Below, one piece after another: positions 1-8,984 of a stretch of 64,000 bases of DNA. The stretch's first letter is position 1, and every line of letters starts with the position of its first letter. A program made the translations under genes and the position numbers. The notes beneath the pieces are model-generated. The model ran no database searches. It was not told the DNA's origin and saw nothing but the letters and a program-made list of their open reading frames with translations. Source of the stretch: Streptomyces sp. SDr-06 (GTDB lineage Bacteria > Actinomycetota > Actinomycetes > Streptomycetales > Streptomycetaceae); the NCBI RefSeq assembly GCF_003324565.1, contig NZ_QOLA01000024.1, positions 47,436 through 111,435 on the forward strand. Direction: 5' to 3'.

Positions 1-1
1 G

Positions 2-235
2 TCGGTGGACTGCCAGCGCATCCTCGCCGCGCTCGCGGACCGGCACCGTCTCCATCAAGGGCCCCTGGCCTGCCAGGAGTTAGCCGTGCTGTTCGGTCTG
101 GACGCGGTGCCGGCCAGGGTGGAGGCGCTGCGGTCGATGGCGAAGCGTCTGGTCGCGCGGGGCTGGCCGGCCGAGCGGCAGCCGGGCCGGTTCACCCTCG
201 CCCAAGGTGTGGCCGGGCAAGTCGGCGCGTCATGA
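2..235 (+). CDS. partial hypothetical protein, 3' end overlapping IS5-type element
   Basis: The reading frame is open to the left edge of the window, so only the C-terminal ~77 residues are seen. The sequence is rich in Arg, Ala and Leu with two short helical stretches and looks like a winged-helix or other small DNA-associated fold. I recall similar tails in unnamed Streptomyces proteins found beside transposases, but I cannot name the family. Its last ~45 bases overlap the tail of the converging transposase gene, so the native C-terminus was probably replaced when the element inserted. A GTG at position 5 could serve as a start, but the open frame before it makes a partial gene more likely. 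Confidence 0.5.
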   Translation, partial: SVDCQRILAALADRHRLHQGPLACQELAVLFGLDAVPARVEALRSMAKRLVARGWPAERQPGRFTLAQGVAGQVGAS

Positions 236-1109
236 GCAGGGTCATCGACCAGTAGACCATCGCCTCGGCGCTGGCGGTGCGGCGTTCGAAGTCGCGCACC
301 AGACGGCGGGTGCGCATCAGGTGGGCGAAGAACCGCTCGACGATCCACCGCTTGGGCAGCACCACGAAGCCGCGCATGTCGTCGCTGCGTTTCACGATCG
401 CCAGGACCAGGGCGAACGTGGCCAGGCAGTGGGTGACAAGGCCGCCGGTGTAGCCGCCGTCGGCCCAGACCAGTTCCAGCCGGTGGTGGACGTCGACGAC
501 CTGCCCGAGCAGTTCCTGGGCGGCGATGCGGTCGCCGGTGTCCGCGGCGGTGACCATCACGCCCAGCAGCAGGCCGAGCGTGTCGACCACGACGTGCCGC
601 TTGCGGCCATTGATGAGTTTGCCGCCGTCGAAGCCGCGGCTGTCCGTTCCGACGACGGCGTCCGCCTTGACCGACTGCGAGTCGATCACACCGGCCGTCG
701 GTGCCGCGTCGCGGCCCAGCGTTTCGCGGACCTGCCCGCGCAGCCGATCGTGGAACTCCTTGACCAGGCCGTGGTCGCGCCAGCGGCGGAAGAAGGCGTA
801 GACCCGGTCCCACGGCGGGAAGTCGACCGGCATGCCGCGCCACTTGATTCCGTTGTCGACGAGGTAGCGGATCGCGTCCAACATCGCGCGGTGGCAGTAC
901 GCCTCTGGCTGCCCGCCCCGCCCGCGCAGCCAGCCGGGCGCCGGCAACAGCGGCCGGACCTGACCCCACTCCGCGTCCGTCATGTCCGACGGATACCGCC
1001 GAACACGTTCCGGGTGATCCGCTGCGTTTCCGAACCGGTGGGCAACACAATCACACGACGGAGACGCCGAGTTGAACTCCACCGGCACGAGCACGTACAA
1101 CTGCGGCAA
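192..1109 (-). CDS. IS5-family transposase (DDE)
   Basis: This 305-residue protein has the features of an IS5-type DDE transposase. An N-terminal MTDAEW segment is followed by the IKWRGMPVDFPPWDRVY region. The first catalytic Asp is in VIDSQSVK, the second in WADGGYTGG, and the Glu is in the IVERFFAHL region. Homologues usually begin a few residues before MTDAEW, so the first ~35 residues may not be native; an ATG at 983 is an alternative start. The frame looks intact, so the element may still be active. Its last residues run into the neighbouring rightward ORF. I could not define the terminal inverted repeats with certainty. Confidence 0.85.
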   Translation of the reverse strand: MPQLYVLVPVEFNSASPSCDCVAHRFGNAADHPERVRRYPSDMTDAEWGQVRPLLPAPGWLRGRGGQPEAYCHRAMLDAIRYLVDNGIKWRGMPVDFPPWDRVYAFFRRWRDHGLVKEFHDRLRGQVRETLGRDAAPTAGVIDSQSVKADAVVGTDSRGFDGGKLINGRKRHVVVDTLGLLLGVMVTAADTGDRIAAQELLGQVVDVHHRLELVWADGGYTGGLVTHCLATFALVLAIVKRSDDMRGFVVLPKRWIVERFFAHLMRTRRLVRDFERRTASAEAMVYWSMTLLMTRRLARPHLGRG

Positions 1110-1268
1110 CAGGGTCTCCTGGATCTCGGTCGGCTTCGCAACCCCGAGCTACCAAGAGGCCCTGCCTTCATGCCCGCGGCCAGCGGCAACCACCCGATCG
1201 GGACTCCCGTTCGACGAACACCCCTCAAGATCGGAACGACAACAGCCACTCAGACTGGAGTACCTCAC

Positions 1269-2168
1269 ATGCACACCTCAGCCGGAACCCCGAGCCGCGT
1301 CTGGTTCATCACCGGTGCCAGCCGGGGCCTCGGCCGGGCCTTCGCCGAGGCGGCGCTGACGGTCGGCGACCGTGTCGCGGTCGCCGCCCGCACCACGGCC
1401 CCGCTGGAGGAACTCGCGGCCGCCCACCCCGGGCAGGTGCTGCCCCTCGGGGTGGACGTGACCGACCGCGACGCGGTCTTCGCCGCCGTCGCCGAGGCGG
1501 TTGGCCACTTCGGCCGGCTCGACATCGTCGTCAACAACGCCGGAATGCTGACGATGGGGATGGTCGAGGAGTTCACCGAGGCCGAGGCCCGGGCCCAAAT
1601 GGACCTCAACTTCTTCGGCGCGCTTTGGGTCGCCCAAGCCGTCATGCCCGTTCTGCGCGAGCAGGGCTGCGGCCACCTCGTGCAGGTCTCCAGCATCGCA
1701 GCCCTGGGCGGATTCCCCAGTACCGGCCTCTACAGCGCCAGCAAGTTCGCCCTGGAAGGCCTCACCGAGGCGCTCGCTGCGGAGGCGGCGGCCTTCGGGG
1801 TCAAGGTGAGCATCGTCCAGCCCGGCGGCTACTGGACGGACCTCTACACCGCCATGCGCAGCACGAACCCCATTGAGGCGTACGCGCCACTGCGGGCGGA
1901 ACTGGCCGAGCAGTTCGCCGAAGGCTCGGTCGACAGCGATCCCAAGCTCGCCGCGGCCGCGCTGCTCAAGCTGGTCGACAGCGACGAGCCGCCGCTGCGT
2001 CTCCTGCTGGGGAGCATGGTCTACGACCTCGCGTTCGACATCGCCCGTACCCGCATGGCCACTTGGGCGGCATGGGAGCAGGTCAGCCGCGCTGCCGAAC
2101 ACGCGATTCCCGCTCCCGCCGCCGCGGGCGAGGACGCGGGAAACGGTTTCGGGCAGGAAACGCGGTGA
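1269..2168 (+). CDS. short-chain dehydrogenase/reductase
   Basis: This 299-residue cytoplasmic oxidoreductase has the classical SDR layout. The Rossmann cofactor loop is TGASRGLG near residue 16, the NNAG motif follows strand 4, and the catalytic Ser and YSASK (Tyr/Lys) lie near residues 145-165. It should use NAD(P)(H) to interconvert an alcohol and a ketone or aldehyde; the substrate is not evident. The frame is open far upstream into the transposase. The ATG at 1269 is chosen because GGAG sits 9 bases before it and the SDR fold starts at once. It stands alone, converging on a methyltransferase gene about 400 bases downstream. Confidence 0.9.
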   Translation: MHTSAGTPSRVWFITGASRGLGRAFAEAALTVGDRVAVAARTTAPLEELAAAHPGQVLPLGVDVTDRDAVFAAVAEAVGHFGRLDIVVNNAGMLTMGMVEEFTEAEARAQMDLNFFGALWVAQAVMPVLREQGCGHLVQVSSIAALGGFPSTGLYSASKFALEGLTEALAAEAAAFGVKVSIVQPGGYWTDLYTAMRSTNPIEAYAPLRAELAEQFAEGSVDSDPKLAAAALLKLVDSDEPPLRLLLGSMVYDLAFDIARTRMATWAAWEQVSRAAEHAIPAPAAAGEDAGNGFGQETR

Positions 2169-2564
2169 CGTGACCAGAGGGCCCCACGTGCGCGGCCGGG
2201 CCCGGGTCAACGAGCTGCCAGGGGCGCCCGGCCCTGGCCGCCTGCGCACCGTCGGGGAAGGCCGACCACCCGGCCGGAAACAGCTGACCGATCATTCCGG
2301 CACGGCATGTCGCTCCGTACCACGGCACCTGGCCCCTGCCCCACCGCCACCACGGTGTGTCACCTGTGGTTACGCACCGCACGCCAGAAGCCAGTTGCGC
2401 GACGTTCCACCCTCGCAGCTGCCATCACGGCAGTCGTGTCGCCCAGCATGAATGAAACGGACGGACGCGACACCGCCGAGGCGCTGGGGGTTGTCGTGCT
2501 GCTCTGCCGTACCTTCACCGCCTGGCCCGCGGAGAGGGTGAAGTTGCCGGACATGGCCGCGCTT
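2169..2564. other. convergent intergenic region, no gene seen
   Basis: About 400 bases between the SDR gene and the converging methyltransferase gene. All frames either shadow the neighbours or have poor composition. I see no clear terminator hairpin, RNA gene or repeat here. Confidence 0.5.
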
Positions 2565-3410
2565 TCAGGTGACCCGCGCGGCCACCAGGGTCTCGAAGGT
2601 ATAGGGCCGCAGCCCATCGGTACGGTCGGCGAAGTACCGTTGCTGGAGGTCAGCACATGCGGGATGGTCCACGACCCTCAGCCCGCACCGGCTGATCAGC
2701 CTCTCGATCTCGATGACCGGCCAACCGGGCTGAAGGGGCTCGCCGGCAGAAGCCGCGATCGGGGTGTAGATCCGGGCGAATTCCGTCCCCACGTCGTCCA
2801 GCACACAGTCCTCGGCCCGGTAGGAGAACACCACCTCAGACCCCGGAGCAGCCGCCGCGATCGTGCGCAACGTCGCCTCGATCGCCTGCGCCGTCAGATA
2901 GGGTGCGACGCCCGTCCAGCAGAACATCGCCGGCTGCGCCCAGTCGAACCCGGCCGCGCCCAGAGCAGCCTGAACCGGTTCGGCCTCGAAATCAACGGGC
3001 ACGAACATCTGCGAGTCGCCGAGCGGCAGGCCGAGCACCCTGACCCGCTCGAGCTTCCAGGCCTGGGAAGCAGGATGATCCACCTCGAACACCGTCAGCG
3101 GGCCGAGCAGATCCGGGCGCCGCCACGCGAACGAGTCAAGCCCAGCGCCAAGGATCACGTACTGCGTGAAGGCGCCAGCAGCCAGCCGGTCCTCGGCGTA
3201 CCGGCTCCGAGTGCAGACAGCCGCGCGGGACGCGCGACGGACCGGGCCGGGGAACAGCGGATCGTACCGGTCTCGCAGCTCGCGCCATACCGGGCCGACG
3301 AGCACCAGGGCGAGCGCATCATCCAGTGCCCACGGCGATGCCGTCTCCAGGCGAAACAATCCACGCGACACGGCCGCAAACATGGCCGTCCTGCTCGGCG
3401 CGCTCTCCAT
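2565..3410 (-). CDS. class I SAM-dependent methyltransferase (TIGR00027/PPM1-like)
   Basis: This 281-residue protein resembles the actinobacterial SAM methyltransferases related to leucine carboxyl methyltransferase. Motif I reads YVILGAGLDSFAWR, followed by an acidic strand-2 end (FEVDHP) that should bind the SAM ribose. The segment MFCWTGVAPYLTAQAIEATL is typical of the family. The acceptor is unknown; members act on carboxylates or on polyketide-like substrates. The ATG at 3410 is preceded by a strong AGGAGG six bases upstream, which decides the start over an in-frame extension of about 40 residues. It appears monocistronic. Confidence 0.85.
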   Translation of the reverse strand: MESAPSRTAMFAAVSRGLFRLETASPWALDDALALVLVGPVWRELRDRYDPLFPGPVRRASRAAVCTRSRYAEDRLAAGAFTQYVILGAGLDSFAWRRPDLLGPLTVFEVDHPASQAWKLERVRVLGLPLGDSQMFVPVDFEAEPVQAALGAAGFDWAQPAMFCWTGVAPYLTAQAIEATLRTIAAAAPGSEVVFSYRAEDCVLDDVGTEFARIYTPIAASAGEPLQPGWPVIEIERLISRCGLRVVDHPACADLQQRYFADRTDGLRPYTFETLVAARVT

Positions 3411-3632
3411 GCATTCCTCCTCGCTGGCAGGACCCGCGCACGCCCACTCTGCGCACTTCACAGGATGCGCCTGAAGCGCTCTGACGGCCACAGCCGGATC
3501 GCCGCACGCGGCCCGTGGAAGCACGACCACTACAAGAAGCAGACGACGGCCCCTGGTACAACACCGGCCCCAGTCGGCCCTTCCAGGGGTATTCGTTCCT
3601 GATCAGGTACTTATGCGGAGGTGCTCCGGGTC

Positions 3633-4121
3633 TTAGCGGGAGCGGCGGACCGAGGCGTTCGCCTCGGAGGGCCCGGCGCTCGTGGCCGGCGCCCAGTCCA
3701 GTGGCTCGGCAGAGATGTATGCCGGCAGCCTTGTCTGGCATGCGTATACGGGAGGAGTGCCTTCTGCGGGGGCAGGCTCCTCGTAACACTCAACAAGCAG
3801 GTCGCCACACAGGTCTTCCAGTTCGTCCGGCGCTTCCCCCAGTAACGCGTGGGCCCAGGCCTCGATGGACGCGCTCTTCAGCGCATCGGACGGAACCTGA
3901 TGGAGCGGTTGGGGACCCATCGCCTCCCACCCCGACGAATCGTCCGCACGGAACAGCAGCCGCCACCGATACGGCTGCCAGTAGGGCCTCTTCAACGAGA
4001 AACACGCCCCCGTTTCGCTGCGGGCGGCGGCTGGTCGGTCGACGTGGCCGATATGCCTGGTGACGGCTTCCGTCGATCGACGATGGTTACCGGACACGCC
4101 AATCACGGGACTCCTGGGCAA
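3633..4121 (-). CDS. hypothetical acidic protein downstream of PQQ-type protein
   Basis: I do not recognise this 162-residue protein. Its middle part contains an aromatic/basic stretch (RPYWQPYRWRLLF) followed by a strongly acidic helix with two Cys (DELEDLCGDLLVECYEE). That composition is unlike an antisense shadow. It begins 23 bases after the end of the propeller gene on the same strand, so the two may be cotranscribed. The first ~40 residues are low in complexity and Arg-rich, so the true start may be internal. No signal peptide or membrane segment is visible. Confidence 0.45.
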   Translation of the reverse strand: MPRSPVIGVSGNHRRSTEAVTRHIGHVDRPAAARSETGACFSLKRPYWQPYRWRLLFRADDSSGWEAMGPQPLHQVPSDALKSASIEAWAHALLGEAPDELEDLCGDLLVECYEEPAPAEGTPPVYACQTRLPAYISAEPLDWAPATSAGPSEANASVRRSR

Positions 4122-4144
4122 CCTCGGTCGAGGCCGTCACGTAG

Positions 4145-5284
4145 TCACGGCGTCCCTGGCCTACGGCTCCTGAGCAGCCGGGACGGCATCTGTCCGGTCC
4201 GCGCGTCGATGGCGATCAGCCTGTCCGTGTGGGTCGAGAGGAAGGCTATGCCGTTCCAGAGGACGGGTACGGTGCCACCTTTGGGACCCAGGTATCGCTT
4301 CCAGCGGCGGGTGCCGGTGGCGAGGTCAACGGCGTACAGGTAGTTGATGTCACGGCCGGAGACAACCCAGCCCGAAGAGCCGCTGAGCGCGATGGCCGAG
4401 GCTCCGTAGCGGTTGGCCAACTGCCAGCGGATTTCGCCGGTGGCCGCGTCGACGGCGTAGGAGGCCGGACGGTCCCTGCGTGAGTGTGGCTTCGTGCTGA
4501 AGTACACGGTGTCACCCAGGACCGAGACGCTGCTCCGGATGAGTCCCCCATAGTCTCGGCTCCACAGGACCTCGCCGTCTTCCGCGGCATGCGCGAACAG
4601 CGTCGACTGGACGGCGGCGTAGACGACACCGTCCCCCACGCACGGGCTGTTGGCCATGTCTACCCACCTGCTGTCGCACGGTACCCGCCACAGGCGGTCG
4701 CCCGTGGCGGCGTCGTACGCGCCAATGTCGCCGAATTCGCTGGTGTGGAAGATCCTTCCGTCCGCGAGGGCTGGATGAGTCATGGCGCGGTCGAAGACGT
4801 CGGTCCTCCAGAGCGGTTCACCACTGGCGAGGTTCAGCGCGAACAACTTCGCAGGATTGGCGCCGCGGTTGTGCAACCAGGCGGAATCCACCCCGTACAC
4901 CACCCCCTTGTCAGCCACGAGCTGTACCGAACCGTCGAAGCGGCGGCGCCAGTGCTCCTGGCCGTCCTCGGCACCGAGCGCGTACACCCTGCCTATGGCG
5001 TCGGTGACACAGACAACACCGTCGCTGACCACGGGCGGGGCGAAACCCATCCGCTCTCCGATCGCGGTGCTCCAGCGAACGGTTCCCGTCAGAGCGGCGA
5101 GTGCGTAGCAGACGCCCTCCTTGGAGCAGACGTACACCGTGCCGTCACAGACGCTCGGCGACTGGAGGGAGCTGTGTCTTCCGGATCGAACCCGCCAAGG
5201 CCGGAAGTCCTGTGGCGCTGTCCCTTCGGGGTAGACCCCGTTCCGGGCCGGGCCGCCCTGCAGCATCGCGCTTGAACTCGCCAT
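4145..5284 (-). CDS. PQQ-binding-like beta-propeller repeat protein
   Basis: This 379-residue protein consists of about seven beta-propeller blades. Each carries a variant of the PQQ/WD-like pattern, such as VYALGAEDGQEHWRR, LFALNLASGEPLWRT, AYDAATGDRLWRV and YAVDAATGEIRWQL. Such repeats are shared by BamB and quinoprotein dehydrogenases. No signal peptide, catalytic dehydrogenase residues or haem motif is visible, so it is probably a cytoplasmic scaffold or sensor propeller rather than an enzyme. GGAG lies about 12 bases before the ATG. A small unknown gene follows closely on the same strand. Confidence 0.85.
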   Translation of the reverse strand: MASSSAMLQGGPARNGVYPEGTAPQDFRPWRVRSGRHSSLQSPSVCDGTVYVCSKEGVCYALAALTGTVRWSTAIGERMGFAPPVVSDGVVCVTDAIGRVYALGAEDGQEHWRRRFDGSVQLVADKGVVYGVDSAWLHNRGANPAKLFALNLASGEPLWRTDVFDRAMTHPALADGRIFHTSEFGDIGAYDAATGDRLWRVPCDSRWVDMANSPCVGDGVVYAAVQSTLFAHAAEDGEVLWSRDYGGLIRSSVSVLGDTVYFSTKPHSRRDRPASYAVDAATGEIRWQLANRYGASAIALSGSSGWVVSGRDINYLYAVDLATGTRRWKRYLGPKGGTVPVLWNGIAFLSTHTDRLIAIDARTGQMPSRLLRSRRPGTP

Positions 5285-5601
5285 CGCCTCTCATCTCCTG
5301 GCCATCACGTGTCGTCAGTTCTCGTGCGGTGGATCTGTGTCCGCGGCACAACTGCGCCGATTTTCCTCCAGCGGCCTCCGCTCAGGCTGCTCTGTCCCGG
5401 GAATGGAACGGGATCAACGGGTCAGGTGAACGGGGGAGGTTGAACGCCAGGCTAAGCTGCGGCTCTCATCGCTCATGGGGTCATCCTGGCATGCACTCTC
5501 CGGCTCGCGGAGCGAGTCTTGGTCAGTTTCCCGACAACGCCCCTTCAGATGGCTAGAGCGGCCCCCAGCGGGTCCTGGTGCGCGAGACACCGGGCCTGCG
5601 G
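5285..5601. other. intergenic region, nothing recognised
   Basis: About 320 bases between two leftward genes. It should hold the promoter of the propeller gene, but I could not identify -10/-35 boxes or a terminator with confidence. Confidence 0.4.
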
Positions 5602-6534
5602 TCAGGCCCCGATGGCCGGGTTCTCGCCGCCCTGCTCGGCGAGCAGCCGGTAGCGGCCGTGCTCCCGGCGGACGGTGCCGGCCGTGGGCCGCGGGAAGTG
5701 GGTGCCCAGGAGCAGTGCGTCGGTGTCCGCCAGGCCGTCGAGCAGCCGGGTGCGGGTGCGGATCGCCTGGGCGGGGTCGATGTCGACACAGCTGTGCACG
5801 TGGGGGTGGGACAGCTGCACGGGGTGGTGGATGCTGTCGCCGGTGATCAGCGCCCGCCGGTCGCTGCCGCGCAGTTCGACGGCGACCTGCCCCGGGGTAT
5901 GGCCCGGGGCGGGGACCAGGAGGACGCCCGGCGCCACCTCGTGGCCCTGCTCGGGCACATGGACGAGGTCGTACTGTCCGGCGTCGCGGACGGGGTGGAC
6001 GGAGTCGCGGAACATCTGGGTGCGGGCTTCGTCCAGGTCGGTGGCCGCCCAGTGTTCCCATTCGGTGCGGCTGGTGAGGTAGCGGGCGTTGGGGAAGGTG
6101 GGGGCCCAATTCCCGCCTGCGAGGCGGGTGTTCCAGCCGACGTGGTCGGTATGCAGGTGCGTGGTGATCACCAGGTCCACGGACTCGGGCGGGAAACCGG
6201 CGGCTGTCAGCCGCTCCAGGAAGTCGGTGTCGAGACCGTTCCATGCCGGGTTGGCGCGTGGCTTGGCGTTGCCTATGCCGGTGTCCACGACGATCCGCAG
6301 CCCGCCGGCCTCCACCGCGAAGCTGTGGCTCGCCAGCCGCGGGACTTCGGCGTCGGCGAAGTCGGGGCGCAGCCACGACGCCTCGTCCAGTACCGCGGGG
6401 GTGACACCCGGCAGTAGCCACGGTCCGGTCTGGCGGGGCAGTTCGATCTCGTCGACGCGGCGTACGGCGATGTCGCCGAGGCTCCATCCGGTGGTGGTGA
6501 CGGGGATGCTCTGACGGGGCGTGGTGGCGTTCAT
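5602..6534 (-). CDS. MBL-fold metallo-hydrolase
   Basis: This 310-residue protein is a metallo-beta-lactamase-fold hydrolase. It has the zinc motif THLHTDHVGWN (HxHxDH), the downstream PGHTPGQ His, the bridging Asp in LITGDSI, and a last His in LLLGTHF. The fold covers lactonases, thioesterases and related hydrolases, and the size and single domain suit an AHL-lactonase/quorum-quenching-like or similar enzyme. The ATG at 6534 follows an AAGGAC ribosome site and excludes a Pro-rich in-frame extension. It lies 46 bases downstream of the MFS gene on the same strand, so the two are probably an operon. Confidence 0.88.
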   Translation of the reverse strand: MNATTPRQSIPVTTTGWSLGDIAVRRVDEIELPRQTGPWLLPGVTPAVLDEASWLRPDFADAEVPRLASHSFAVEAGGLRIVVDTGIGNAKPRANPAWNGLDTDFLERLTAAGFPPESVDLVITTHLHTDHVGWNTRLAGGNWAPTFPNARYLTSRTEWEHWAATDLDEARTQMFRDSVHPVRDAGQYDLVHVPEQGHEVAPGVLLVPAPGHTPGQVAVELRGSDRRALITGDSIHHPVQLSHPHVHSCVDIDPAQAIRTRTRLLDGLADTDALLLGTHFPRPTAGTVRREHGRYRLLAEQGGENPAIGA

Positions 6535-6580
6535 CGGTGGGTCCTTCCGGGTGGGCGGGGCAGGGGCGGGCCGCACCCGG

Positions 6581-7798
6581 TCAGGTGGTGCGGGACCCCA
6601 GGGCACGGGTGAGGCCGGTGAGGGCCAGCAGGACGACGGTCACGGCGTAGAGCGAGACGGCGGTCTGCAAGCCGTACAGGTTGGTCAGCAAGCCGGCGAG
6701 GACGGCGGGGACGCTCATGGCCAGGTAGCTGAGGACGTAGTAGGCGGCGAGGGTGCCGGCGCGTTCGGCCGGGGCGGCCGGGGGCAGCAGCAGGCGCAGA
6801 GCTGCCTGTGTGACGGCGCCGAAGCCCGCGCCCGCCAGCGCGGCTCCGGCGAACAGCGGGAGCAGGCTGCGCAGTTGGGGGCCGCTCAGGGTCAGCAGGG
6901 CTCCCGGGATCAGCAGCGCGGCGCCGACGAGGTTCACGGTGCGGGCGGGCAGCGACCGGGCGGCGTAGCCGGCGAGGCCGGCCGCAGCCGTCATGGTGAA
7001 GAAGACCAGACCGCCGGTGGCACGGGCGGCGTCCGGGGCGATGAGCCGGGCGAGCGAGGGGCCCAGGGAGGAGTAGAAGCCGCCCAGGGCCCAGGCGGCG
7101 ACGATACCGGGCGTGGCGAGGGCGAGGGCCGACCGGGAGGCGGGGGCGATGGTGACGGCGGGGCGCAGTGAGCGCCGGGCCCCGGGGTGGGGGCGGGCCG
7201 TCTCGGGGGTGAGGAGGGTCGCGGCGGCCTGCGCGGTGAAGAGCAGGAGCAACAGCAGGTAGACGGTGCGGGTGGGGGCGGGGGCGTACTGGACGAGGGC
7301 GGTGGCGGCCAGCACGCCGAGCGCCATGCCGGCCACGGGGGTGATGCCGTTGGCGGCCGTTGCCCGGCCGGGGCGGCGGGGGTCCTCGAAGTCGAGCAGG
7401 GCGGCTCCGGCGGCGCTGGTGGCCACACCGGTTGCCAGGCCTTGCAGGATCCGGGCGGCGATCAGCGCGGGCACCCCCTGAGCGGTGGCGAAGACGGCCA
7501 TCGCGACGGCCTCGGCCAGCAGCGACCCGACGAGGACCGGGCGCCGGCCGAGGTGGTCCGAGAGCCTTCCGGCGGTCAGCAGCGCCAGCAGCAGGGAGAG
7601 CGCGTAGGTGCTGAACACGACGGTGAGCGTCATGGCCGAGAAGTGCCAGGCGGCCTGGTAGAGGGCGTAGAGCGGGGTCGGTGCGCTGGATGCGGCCAAC
7701 AGGGTGACCAGAACCGAGGCGTGCAGCGGGAAGGCGCCGCGGCGGCTCAGCACGAGCGGGCGGCGGGGGCGGGACGGCAGGGCGGTGACGCTGGTCAT
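6581..7798 (-). CDS. MFS transporter
   Basis: This 405-residue integral membrane protein has 12 predicted hydrophobic helices. The family signature between helices 2 and 3 reads GRLSDHLGRRPVL, and helix 4 carries the RILQGLATG motif. It is probably a proton-driven exporter of a small molecule. AGAGGTG lies 6-8 bases before the ATG at 7798. The downstream MBL hydrolase gene suggests a paired export-and-hydrolysis function against one compound. The upstream region is unusually AT-rich and contains inverted repeats, consistent with regulated expression. Confidence 0.9.
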   Translation of the reverse strand: MTSVTALPSRPRRPLVLSRRGAFPLHASVLVTLLAASSAPTPLYALYQAAWHFSAMTLTVVFSTYALSLLLALLTAGRLSDHLGRRPVLVGSLLAEAVAMAVFATAQGVPALIAARILQGLATGVATSAAGAALLDFEDPRRPGRATAANGITPVAGMALGVLAATALVQYAPAPTRTVYLLLLLLFTAQAAATLLTPETARPHPGARRSLRPAVTIAPASRSALALATPGIVAAWALGGFYSSLGPSLARLIAPDAARATGGLVFFTMTAAAGLAGYAARSLPARTVNLVGAALLIPGALLTLSGPQLRSLLPLFAGAALAGAGFGAVTQAALRLLLPPAAPAERAGTLAAYYVLSYLAMSVPAVLAGLLTNLYGLQTAVSLYAVTVVLLALTGLTRALGSRTT

Positions 7799-7812
7799 GG
7801 AAGCACCTCTGA

Positions 7813-7872
7813 GCCTTAAGGCCAATGTTTTGCATTAAGCACTTTAGGCATCCGGAGACTCATGATGCAAAT
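7813..7872 (-). promoter_or_regulatory. candidate promoter/operator of the MFS-MBL operon
   Basis: This AT-rich segment just upstream of the leftward MFS gene holds a perfect 10-bp palindrome, GCCTTAAGGC, at 7813-7822. It also holds an inverted repeat, TTTTGCAT (7828-7835) with ATGCAAAT (7865-7872). The low GC content against the background and the symmetry suggest a promoter with a repressor site. No regulator gene survives next to it; the adjoining DNA is decayed. Confidence 0.4.
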
Positions 7873-8133
7873 AATTAGCCTTTAGAGCCGGAGGGGGGCA
7901 CGGCCCTGCCGAGCGCCGCCGCGACCAGTCGGGCGATGTACGCCCCGGACGGCCCGAGGGGCGGAACAGGATCCGACACATCAGCAGAGCGACCACCACG
8001 CCCAGCAGCGTCGACGTCCGACACGGCCTCCCCTGGCCCTGCCGCGCACGCCGACGGCCTTCAACTGCTCGGCGGCACAGTCCGAGCAGGATGCCGCGTT
8101 GGCCTGCCCGACAGCGCCCAGCACGGCATCGCG

Positions 8134-8690
8134 GATGCACGTGAGACTCGCCATCGAGGCCCTGGTCGGCCTGGGCGAGGGCGACTTCGTCATCATCGAC
8201 GGGGCGCGGATCCCGACCCGCTGGGGGCGGCCTCTCAGCCGGAGCCTGGGTGAATGAAGGCGAACGAGCCGTACTACAGCCAGAAGCCCCAGCAGCACGG
8301 CATGAACGTCCAGGTCGTCACTCGACCACACGGCACCCCTGTGGGTCCCGCACGACACCGGGACGCACCCATGACCTCACCACGGCCCGCACTCACGGCC
8401 TCATCCACGCCTGCCTGACGAGGCAGACTCCCGTTCTCGCCGAACGGTCCTGCCAGGGCGCCGCGCCACCGTCCGCGCCCCCTCGTACCACCACCGTGAA
8501 CAGCCAGAGCACCAACAGCAGTTCAACCGTGACCGTATGCGGCTGCGGGCTCCAGCAGAACGCGCCTGCGCGTAGTTGACACCATGGCGACTGATGCAAC
8601 GAGCCCGGCGTTCCACCCGCCGCATCGGCGCCATCGCCCGAGCCGTCCACACATTCCTGATCTGGACGTCTTCAGGATGAAAGAGGTTCG
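8134..8690 (+). pseudogene. decayed IS5-like transposase
   Basis: Pieces of one DDE transposase are readable in different frames. FVIIDGARIPTRW (around 8187-8226) matches the first Asp region. After a shift near 8256 comes NEPYYSQKPQQHGMNVQVVT, then HDLTTARTHGLIHA (second Asp region, to about 8415). The C-terminal tail STRRIGAIARAVHTFLIW ends near 8681. Stops and frameshifts separate them, so no protein can be made. The order and spacing match transposases whose middle reads KHGMNVQVL...HDLTAARTHG. The region just before 8134 is probably its scrambled N-terminus. Confidence 0.65.
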
Positions 8691-8984
8691 GTAAGCCCTG
8701 CGGTGGACGCCAACGCCGCGTCGGACGTTCACCGGCCGGGGGAAAAGCTAGGCAGCGCGTCCTGCGGCGAGTGGGTGCCGCGCAGCACCGTCCCGCGCGG
8801 TGACCGCAGAACGGCTGTCGCGCGGGACACAGACGCGAGCCCCTGGTTCTAAAGGATGCCGCCAAGGAGGCCACCGCGGTGGTCGTCCCGGTCACGCGAG
8901 CAGTGACGCCCGTCGTCGCCCTGAGTGAGCTCGGCGCCACGACCGTGGTCGCACCCCGAGGCCCCGGACTGATCATTCCGCCTG

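Noticed and set aside
207..1268. A 653-codon rightward frame that would extend the SDR gene leftward through the transposase
   Set aside because: The extra part is the antisense of the IS5 transposase and has its composition; the SDR fold and a ribosome site start at 1269.
3598..3607. CCTGATCAGG palindrome as an operator of the methyltransferase gene
   Set aside because: Ten bases of symmetry occur often by chance in GC-rich DNA, and it lies ~190 bases from the chosen start.
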